This document shows positions 1 to 5,242 of a stretch of 6,224 nucleotides of DNA, piece by piece. A program made the translations under genes and the position numbers. The stretch spans positions 1-6,224 of the forward strand of contig USBO01000103.1 of assembly GCA_900552955.1 (NCBI GenBank), read 5' to 3'. How positions within the stretch are numbered: position 1 is the stretch's first letter; each line of letters opens with the position of its first letter. Source of the stretch: an uncultured Alistipes sp. (GTDB lineage Bacteria > Bacteroidota > Bacteroidia > Bacteroidales > Rikenellaceae). A model generated the notes under the pieces. That model did no database searches. It was not told where the DNA came from and was given only the letters and a program-made list of their open reading frames with translations.

Positions 1-340
1 CGAGGCCCGCATCCCGCTGGCCGAGGCGACGATCTATCTGGCCACGTCGCCCAAGAGCAATTCGGCCTACATGGCCATCAACAAGGCGCTCGCGCTCGTC
101 GAGCACGACACCTCGAACCGCCCCGTGCCGCTCCACCTGCGCAACGCCCCGACCAAACTGATGGACAAGGCGGGTTACGGCAAGGGCTACAAATACGCCC
201 ACGACCACGGCGGCTTCGCCGATCTGGAGTTCATGCCCGAGAGCCTCAAGGGGCGGCGGTTCTACGAACCCAACACGCAGAACCCCGCCGAGGCGAAGAT
301 CGCCGACCGCATCCGCGAACTGTGGAAGGGGAAATACTGA
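1..340 (+). CDS. rarA: Replication-associated recombination protein A (RarA/MgsA-type AAA+ ATPase), C-terminal part only
   Basis: Partial gene: the 5' end lies outside the window. The frame is open from base 2 and gives the last 112 residues before TGA (338-340). The visible part is the C-terminal tetramerisation region of the RarA/MgsA/WRNIP1 family. It holds the hallmark P-x-HLRNAPTKLM segment (near visible residues 42-53), followed by GYG-x-x-Y-x-YAHD and a closing R-R-F-Y-x-P motif. The AAA+ ATPase core with its Walker motifs is upstream and cannot be checked. In the known family this cytoplasmic ATPase acts at stalled replication forks and single-strand gaps, interacting with SSB. The stop overlaps or closely precedes the next gene, suggesting co-transcription with the metallophosphoesterase up to the terminator at 960. 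The identification is firm from the C-terminal motif alone; an intact N-terminus is assumed. Confidence 0.93.
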   Translation, partial: EARIPLAEATIYLATSPKSNSAYMAINKALALVEHDTSNRPVPLHLRNAPTKLMDKAGYGKGYKYAHDHGGFADLEFMPESLKGRRFYEPNTQNPAEAKIADRIRELWKGKY

Positions 341-900
341 CCCTGCCCCGTTCGATCACGCAACATCCGGAACCAATCACCCGTCTCCTGAAACGCATCG
401 GACTCATCTCGGACACGCACGGCACCTTCGACGACACGCTGCGCGGATTTCTCGCCGACGTCGACGAGATCTGGCACGCCGGCGACATCGGCTCGCTCGA
501 ACTGGCCGACCGCATCGCCGCCTTCAAACCCCTGCGCGCCGTCTGCGGCAACACCGACGGCGGCACGATGCGGCGCGTCTGGCCGACGGTCGACTTTTTC
601 CGCTGCGAGGAGGCCACGGTACTGATGACCCATATCGGCGGCTACCCGCGCCGTTACGATCCGCGCATCCTCCAGCGCATCCAGTCGGCCCGCCCCGCGA
701 TCTTCGTGGCGGGCCATTCCCATATCCTGCGCGTCATGTACGATCCGGTCTACGGCCTGCTCCACCTCAACCCGGGCGGCGCGGGCAACTACGGCATACA
801 TAAGGTGCGCACAGCGCTGCGCTTCGTCGTCGACGGCGCCGACATCCGCGATATGGAGATCGGCGAGTGGCCCCGCAGCTCGGAGCTGCTCCGCGGCTGA
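322..900 (+). CDS. YfcE/MJ0936-type metallophosphoesterase (calcineurin-like, class III)
   Basis: Predicted cytoplasmic metal-dependent phosphodiesterase of the YfcE/MJ0936 group; the natural substrate is unknown. Numbered from GTG 322 (192 aa), the full set of dimetal ligands is visible: D31 and H33 in SDTHG, D55 in HAGD, N77 in GNTD, H104 in MTHIGGYP, and H132/H134 in GHSH. These are followed by the family's LNPGGAGNYG segment at about 149-158. The start is doubtful. GTG 322 is the only conventional start before the first motif, and it would overlap rarA by 19 bases and add 22 residues not expected in this family. Homologues usually begin Met-Lys-[Arg/Lys]-Ile-Gly; here the matching codon is CTG at 388-390 (L23, then K-R-I-G-L-I-S-D-T-H-G). 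That start gives 170 aa and a 47-base gap after rarA. Family assignment is secure; the start and physiological role are not. Confidence 0.9.
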   Translation: MEGEILTLPRSITQHPEPITRLLKRIGLISDTHGTFDDTLRGFLADVDEIWHAGDIGSLELADRIAAFKPLRAVCGNTDGGTMRRVWPTVDFFRCEEATVLMTHIGGYPRRYDPRILQRIQSARPAIFVAGHSHILRVMYDPVYGLLHLNPGGAGNYGIHKVRTALRFVVDGADIRDMEIGEWPRSSELLRG

Positions 901-959
901 CCCGCCCGACGCAACCGGCCTGCGGACTATAATCCAATACCGATCAACCCCTTACGATT

Positions 960-987
960 CGGACGGTGCATCGCGCCGTCCGTTTTT
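960..987 (+). terminator. Intrinsic terminator after rarA-metallophosphoesterase
   Basis: A 10-bp stem is formed by CGGACGGTGC (960-969) and GCGCCGTCCG (973-982). It has nine Watson-Crick pairs plus one G-U, a three-base loop ATC, and is followed directly by TTTTT (983-987). It lies 60 bases after the metallophosphoesterase stop and points in the direction of the genes. It should separate this transcription unit from the ClpC-like gene. Confidence 0.88.
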
Positions 988-989
988 CT

Positions 990-1098
990 CACGCTCTGTC
1001 ATACTATTTACTAATAAAATTTAAAATTTCTATAAGAACACACAATATCACGATTCCGTCCTGCGTTTTCTCTGCGAATTATCAGACGACGAAAAATT
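990..1098 (+). promoter_or_regulatory. AT-rich leader / probable promoter region of the ClpC-like gene
   Basis: Directly after the terminator the composition changes sharply to AT-rich (about 1001-1060), the only such island in a GC-rich window. It includes a perfect tandem 7-base repeat AAAATTT AAAATTT (1016-1029). Because a terminator precedes it and the downstream gene is complete, the promoter for the ClpC-like gene should lie here. I could not find a clean Bacteroidota -7 box (TAnnTTTG) or a -33 TTTG, nor a known heat-shock operator such as CIRCE, so exact elements are not assigned. The bases just before the start ATG are A-rich (GACGAAAAATT), a usual Bacteroidota initiation context without a Shine-Dalgarno sequence. 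Confidence 0.45.
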
Positions 1099-3546
1099 AT
1101 GCAGACCAAGATTTCAAAGACGCTCGAGGGGCTGATCGCCCGCACGGCGTTCGACACATCGAAACAAGGAGAGACCCGCTGGTTGAAGGATCGCCTGTTG
1201 CTCGAGATGATTCGGGAGGAGGGATCGTTGGCCTACCAACTGCTTTCGGCCCGTCTCAAGGACTGGGAAATCTATCAGGTCCGCCTGCGCATCGAACGCG
1301 ATCTGCAGGAGCGCACCGACGGCCCGGACGGAAACCCCGAGGAGTTCTACGTGGAGTTCGCCGAGGAGCTGCGCAAACGTTATCGCACCCTCTCCAACGT
1401 CTCCACGGCCCATGCCCTGCACTTCATCATCGGCGATACGCAGACCATCGGCGCCCGCGTGCTGGAGATGTATCATATCACCCCCGCGGTCATCGAGGAG
1501 GAGCTCCGCCGTTCGAGTGCGCCCGACGACGCGCGCACCGAGCTGCACGTCCATCTGCTCGACCACTCCGATCAGGAGCAGCGGCCGGCCGGAGGCAGCC
1601 GCATGCTCGACAAGTTCGGCGTCGACCTCACGCAGCAGGCGCGCGAAGGGAAGATCGACCCCGTGATCGGCCGCCACTGCGAGATCGAACGCGTGGTGCA
1701 GATCCTCTCGCGCCGCAAGAAGAACAACCCGATCCTCATCGGCGAAGCGGGCGTGGGCAAGAGCGCCATCGTCGAGGGGCTCGCGCTGCGCATCGCCGCC
1801 GGCGACGTCCCCTACACCATCGCAGGCAAGCGGCTCTACTCGCTCGACGTCTCGTCGCTGGTGGCGGGCACCAAGTTCCGCGGCGAGTTCGAGGAGCGCA
1901 TGCAACAACTGCTCGACGAGCTGCGCAAGTCCGACGACACGATCATCTTCATCGACGAGATCCACACCATCGTGGGCGCAGGGTCGACCCAGGGGAGCCT
2001 CGACACGGCCAATATCCTCAAACCCGCGCTCGCGCGCGGCGAGTTGCAGACCATCGGCGCCACGACGCTCGACGAATACCGCGAAAACATCGAGAAGGAC
2101 TCCGCGCTCGAGCGCCGTTTCCAGCGCGTGCTGGTCGAGCCGACCTCGTGCGAGGAGACGCTCCAGATCCTGCGCAACATCGCGCCGCGCTACGAGGCGC
2201 ACCACAAGGTGCGCTACACGGACGAAGCGCTCGAAGCGTGCGTGACGCTCACGAACCGCTACATCACCGACCGCTTCTTCCCCGACAAGGCCATCGACGT
2301 GCTCGACGAGGCGGGATCGCGCATGCACCTGCAGGCCGCCCGCGAACCCGACGCGCTGCGCGAAATGGAAGCGGCGCTGACCGCAACGCGCGAGGAGCGC
2401 CGCAACGCGGTGCGTCAGCTCGTCTACGAAAAGGCCGCCGCAGCCCGTCTGCGTGAGCTGGCGCTGCGGACGCAGCTCGACGAGCGCCGTGCCGAGTGGC
2501 AGCGGTCGCTCGAAAGCCATCCGGCCGAGATCGGTGCCGAGCACATCGCGCAGGTCATCACCTCCGTCACGGGCATCCCCATCGAACGGGTCACCTCGGG
2601 CGAGCTGGGCCGTCTGCGCGGCATGAAGGAGTATCTCTCGGGACGCGTCGTCGGCCAGACGACCGCCGTCGAAAAGGTGGCGCGCTCGATCCAGCGGTCG
2701 CGCGCCGGACTCAAGGACGAGAACCGCCCCATCGGGGTCTTCCTCTTCGTCGGCCCGACGGGCGTGGGCAAGACGCTGCTGGCCAAGGAGCTGTCGAAAT
2801 GGCTCTTCGACGAGCGGCGCGGGCTCATCCGCATCGACATGAGCGAGTACGCCGAGAAGCACAACGTCTCGCGCCTCATCGGCTCGCCTCCGGGCTACAT
2901 CGGTTACGGCGAGGGCGGACAGCTCACCGAGGCGGTACGCCGCCAGCCCTACGCCGTGGTGCTGTTCGACGAGATCGAGAAGGCGCACCCCGAGGTCTTC
3001 AACGCCATGTTGCAGATCTTCGATGAGGGGCACCTCACCGACGGCTCGGGCCGCAAGGTCGACTTCCGCAACACGGTCATCATCATGACCTCCAACGTCG
3101 GTTCGCGCGCCGCCGTGCAGCGCGCCGTCCAGGTGGGCTACACCACCTCGTCGAAGACGGTCATCGAGCAGGCGGCACCGCAGACCGAGTACCGCAAGGC
3201 GCTCGAACAGACCTTCGCACCGGAGTTCCTCAACCGCATCGACGACATCATCGTCTTCCGCACGCTCTCGCTCGACGACGTGGAGCGCATCGTCGAACTG
3301 GAACTGGGCCGCCTGCTCGACCGCACGCAGCGGCTCGGCTACGAGGTCGAGATTTCGGACGAGGCGAAACGCCGGCTGGCCACGATGGGCTACGAAGCGC
3401 GCTACGGCGTGCGGTCGCTCAAGCGCACGCTGCTGGACAATGTCGAGGAGCCGCTTTCGACGCTCATCATCGAAGGCCGCGTCAGCGAAGGCGACAAGGT
3501 GCGAATCCTTCCCGCCGAGACGGGCATCACGCTCAAAGTGGCGTAA
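1099..3546 (+). CDS. clpC: ClpC-like ATP-dependent Clp protease ATP-binding subunit (two-ring AAA+ unfoldase)
   Basis: An 815-residue class I Clp/Hsp100 ATPase that unfolds proteins, presumably feeding them to ClpP (encoded elsewhere). The N-domain (about 1-150) is a divergent double Clp_N repeat. D1 has Walker A GEAGVGKS (215-222), a pore loop with K259-F260, Walker B FIDE (284-287) and arginine fingers R339/R340. The middle domain (about 405-475) is short and UVR-like, as in ClpC, and far shorter than in ClpB. D2 has Walker A GPTGVGKT (552-559), pore loop GYIGY (599-603), Walker B LFDE (622-625), sensor-1 N666, arginine finger R713 and sensor-2 R772. The length and domain order fit ClpC (usually about 810-850 aa). 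All catalytic residues are present, so both rings should be active. Two oddities are the weakly conserved N-domain and V679-G680-Y681 where the ClpP-docking [I/V/L]GF is expected. The gene stands alone between two terminators. A ClpA- or ClpB-type role is less likely; whether it is the main ClpC or a second paralogue cannot be told here. Confidence 0.92.
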   Translation: MQTKISKTLEGLIARTAFDTSKQGETRWLKDRLLLEMIREEGSLAYQLLSARLKDWEIYQVRLRIERDLQERTDGPDGNPEEFYVEFAEELRKRYRTLSNVSTAHALHFIIGDTQTIGARVLEMYHITPAVIEEELRRSSAPDDARTELHVHLLDHSDQEQRPAGGSRMLDKFGVDLTQQAREGKIDPVIGRHCEIERVVQILSRRKKNNPILIGEAGVGKSAIVEGLALRIAAGDVPYTIAGKRLYSLDVSSLVAGTKFRGEFEERMQQLLDELRKSDDTIIFIDEIHTIVGAGSTQGSLDTANILKPALARGELQTIGATTLDEYRENIEKDSALERRFQRVLVEPTSCEETLQILRNIAPRYEAHHKVRYTDEALEACVTLTNRYITDRFFPDKAIDVLDEAGSRMHLQAAREPDALREMEAALTATREERRNAVRQLVYEKAAAARLRELALRTQLDERRAEWQRSLESHPAEIGAEHIAQVITSVTGIPIERVTSGELGRLRGMKEYLSGRVVGQTTAVEKVARSIQRSRAGLKDENRPIGVFLFVGPTGVGKTLLAKELSKWLFDERRGLIRIDMSEYAEKHNVSRLIGSPPGYIGYGEGGQLTEAVRRQPYAVVLFDEIEKAHPEVFNAMLQIFDEGHLTDGSGRKVDFRNTVIIMTSNVGSRAAVQRAVQVGYTTSSKTVIEQAAPQTEYRKALEQTFAPEFLNRIDDIIVFRTLSLDDVERIVELELGRLLDRTQRLGYEVEISDEAKRRLATMGYEARYGVRSLKRTLLDNVEEPLSTLIIEGRVSEGDKVRILPAETGITLKVA

Positions 3547-3568
3547 CTCCATGCTTGAATAAATGTCG

Positions 3569-3603
3569 CGGCCCGGGGCGTTCGAACGCTCCGGGCCGGT
3601 TTT
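3569..3603 (+). terminator. Strong intrinsic terminator after the ClpC-like gene
   Basis: A 13-bp stem pairs CGGCCCGGGGCGT (3569-3581) with ACGCTCCGGGCCG (3586-3598). It contains one G-U pair and a TCGA tetraloop, and is followed after one G by TTTT (3600-3603). It begins 22 bases after the clpC stop. Transcripts of the ClpC-like gene should end here, so coaD needs its own promoter. The stem is nearly symmetric, but the reverse side lacks a T-run, so it is predicted to act only in the + direction. Confidence 0.9.
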
Positions 3604-3669
3604 CGTCGGCACCCCGGCGACGAGCCTGAGATTTTCCCGCCGGAAATCGGAATTGTTCAATTGTTTTTC

Positions 3670-3677
3670 TATCTTTG
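3670..3677 (+). promoter_or_regulatory. Bacteroidota-type -7 promoter box for the coaD-lpxD operon
   Basis: TATCTTTG is an exact match to the Bacteroidota sigma-ABfr -7 consensus TAnnTTTG. It lies 25 bases before the coaD ATG and downstream of the preceding terminator. Transcription would begin near 3684, leaving an untranslated leader of about 19 bases. The -33 TTTG element is not clear: the expected position (about 3648-3651) reads CGGA, and the nearest TTG triplet, at 3653-3655, is a few bases too close. The surrounding sequence (3651-3670) is T-rich. Confidence 0.72.
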
Positions 3678-3702
3678 CCTACGATAAAACCCACACCGAG
3701 GG

Positions 3703-4197
3703 ATGAAAACAGCCATATTCCCGGGGTCGTTCGACCCCTTCACGCGCGGCCACGAAGCCATCGTCGAAAAGGCGCTGCACCTCTTCGACAAGGTCGTCAT
3801 CGGCATCGGCAACAACGTCTCGAAACAGGGGCTGCTGAGCGTCGAGAACCGCAAACGGCTTATCGACGACCGCTATGCCGGCGACGCGCGCGTCGAAGCG
3901 ATGATCTACGACGGCCTCACGGGCGACTTCGCGCAGCGGGTCGGCGCAGCGGCCGTCATCCGCGGCGTGCGCAACACCACCGATTTCGAATACGAACGGA
4001 CGATGGCCGCCACCAACCGCCGGCTCTACCCCTCGGTGGTGACGGTCATGCTCTTCACGCCGCCCGACGTGGCCGACATCTCCTCGTCGACGGTGCGCGA
4101 GGTGCTCGCCTTCGGCCGCTCCGTGGCAGAGTTTCTGCCCCGCGGCGTGGAGCTGGAGCGCTACCTCCCAAACGATTTGTCAAACCAAACGAAATAG
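3703..4197 (+). CDS. coaD: Phosphopantetheine adenylyltransferase (PPAT)
   Basis: Catalyses the transfer of AMP from ATP to 4'-phosphopantetheine, giving dephospho-CoA, the penultimate step of coenzyme A synthesis in the cytoplasm. The 164-residue length is normal for bacterial CoaD. The nucleotidyltransferase signature is complete: PGSFDPFTRGH at 7-17 with the (T/H)xGH element T14-H17, RGVRN at 87-91 followed by T-D-F-E-Y-E, and the C-terminal ISSSTVR (126-132) that contacts ATP. The ATG at 3703 puts the signature at its usual distance from the N-terminus. A GAGGG stretch abuts the ATG directly, which is too close to act as a normal ribosome-binding site. It is the first gene of a tight cluster with lpxD, 8 bases downstream. 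No oddities are visible. Confidence 0.96.
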   Translation: MKTAIFPGSFDPFTRGHEAIVEKALHLFDKVVIGIGNNVSKQGLLSVENRKRLIDDRYAGDARVEAMIYDGLTGDFAQRVGAAAVIRGVRNTTDFEYERTMAATNRRLYPSVVTVMLFTPPDVADISSSTVREVLAFGRSVAEFLPRGVELERYLPNDLSNQTK

Positions 4198-4205
4198 ATG
4201 AAATG

Positions 4206-5240
4206 ATGGAATTCACAGCCGAGATGATCGCCGGTTTCCTGGGCGGCGACATCGTCGGGGACAAGACGGCCAAAGTGCACACCGTCTCCTCGATCGAGGA
4301 GGGCGAAGCCGGTTCGATGGCCTATCTGACCAATCCCAAATACGAACCCTACCTCTACACCACCCGCGCCTCGATCGTGCTGGTCGACCGTGCCTTCACG
4401 CCGCAGCGCGAGGTGCGGGCCACGCTCGTGAAGGTCGACGACGCCGGCGCTGCGGTGCTGCGGCTGCTGGAGATGTACAACGCCGCCCGTCCGCAGAAGC
4501 GGGGCGTCAGCGAAAAAGCGTCGATTTCGCCCGAGGCGACCGTGGGCGCGGAGTGCTACGTGGGCGACTTCGCCGTCATCGAGGCGGGCGCACGCATCGG
4601 CGACCGCTGCCGCATCTATCCGCAGGTCTACGTCGGCGACGGGGTGACGATCGGCGACGACACGACGCTCTACCCGGGCGTGAAGATCTACGAGGGGTGC
4701 CGCATCGGCAGCCGCTGTATCCTCCACGCCGGCTCGGTGATCGGTGCCGACGGCTTCGGATTCGCGCCGAACGCCGAAGGCGGCTTCGACAAAATCCCCC
4801 AGTTGGGCAACGTCCTTATCGAGGACGACGTCGAGATCGGCGCCAACACCTGTATCGACCGTGCGAAAACCGATTCGACGATCATCCGCCGTGGCGTGAA
4901 ACTTGATAACCTGATCCAGGTGGGACACAACGTGCAGATCGGCGAGCATACCGTCTCGTCGGCGCAGATGGGCATCGCGGGTTCGTCGAAGGTGGGCCGC
5001 AACTGCTTCCTCGCAGGGCAGGTCGGCATCGCGGACCACGTCACCATCGGCGACCGCGTGAAGATCGGCTCGCAGAGCGGCATCGACAAGAGCGTGCCCG
5101 ATGACGAAGTGCGCATGGGCACGCCGGCGCTGCCGGGCATCAAGTTCCACCGCGCGAACGCCGTCTTCCGCAACCTCCCCGAGTTGCAGCAGCGGCTCAA
5201 CGCGCTGGAAAAGGCGATCGACCAACTGAAAGAACGATAA
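4206..5240 (+). CDS. lpxD: UDP-3-O-(3-hydroxyacyl)glucosamine N-acyltransferase LpxD
   Basis: Transfers a second 3-hydroxyacyl chain from acyl-ACP to UDP-3-O-acyl-glucosamine, the third step of lipid A synthesis, in the cytoplasm. The protein is 344 aa, the usual LpxD length. Residues 1-100 form the LpxD N-terminal uridine-binding domain, beginning MEFTAEMIAGFLGGDIVGD. Residues about 103-310 are a left-handed beta-helix of hexapeptide repeats ([I/V/L]-G-x-x-x patterns). The conserved D-G-F-G-F-A-P is at 182-188 and the catalytic histidine is H241 in DNLIQVGHNV; H278 matches the second conserved histidine. The C-terminal helix (about 315-344) suits trimer and ACP contacts. I chose ATG 4206 over the adjacent in-frame ATG 4203 because family members start Met-Glu-Phe-[Thr/Ser]; both are possible. 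The open frame extends upstream through coaD, but that part is out-of-frame coaD sequence. The next gene starts 2 bases after the TAA stop. Confidence 0.96.
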   Translation: MEFTAEMIAGFLGGDIVGDKTAKVHTVSSIEEGEAGSMAYLTNPKYEPYLYTTRASIVLVDRAFTPQREVRATLVKVDDAGAAVLRLLEMYNAARPQKRGVSEKASISPEATVGAECYVGDFAVIEAGARIGDRCRIYPQVYVGDGVTIGDDTTLYPGVKIYEGCRIGSRCILHAGSVIGADGFGFAPNAEGGFDKIPQLGNVLIEDDVEIGANTCIDRAKTDSTIIRRGVKLDNLIQVGHNVQIGEHTVSSAQMGIAGSSKVGRNCFLAGQVGIADHVTIGDRVKIGSQSGIDKSVPDDEVRMGTPALPGIKFHRANAVFRNLPELQQRLNALEKAIDQLKER

Positions 5241-5242
5241 CG

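Noticed and set aside
966..2456. 496-codon open frame on the + strand starting inside the terminator
   Set aside because: It is a frame-shifted shadow of the ClpC-like gene: Arg/Pro/His/Gly-rich with no domain, and its start lies in the terminator stem.
3603..3623. Small inverted repeat TCGTCG...CGACGA directly after the clpC terminator
   Set aside because: It is only a 6-bp stem with a 9-base loop and no T-run; in GC-rich sequence this is readily expected by chance.
1114..3660. 848-codon open frame on the minus strand, antisense to the ClpC-like gene
   Set aside because: It mirrors the codon register of a gene with strong GC bias at third positions, which removes stop codons on the opposite strand. 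Its translation is low-complexity (rich in R, A, D, V, L, H) with no recognisable domain, while the + strand holds a full set of AAA+ motifs.
3675..4202. N-terminal extension of lpxD upstream through coaD (a possible fusion of about 521 aa)
   Set aside because: This part overlaps coaD in another frame and is Arg/His-rich noise. LpxD homologues begin at the MEFTAE segment encoded from 4206.
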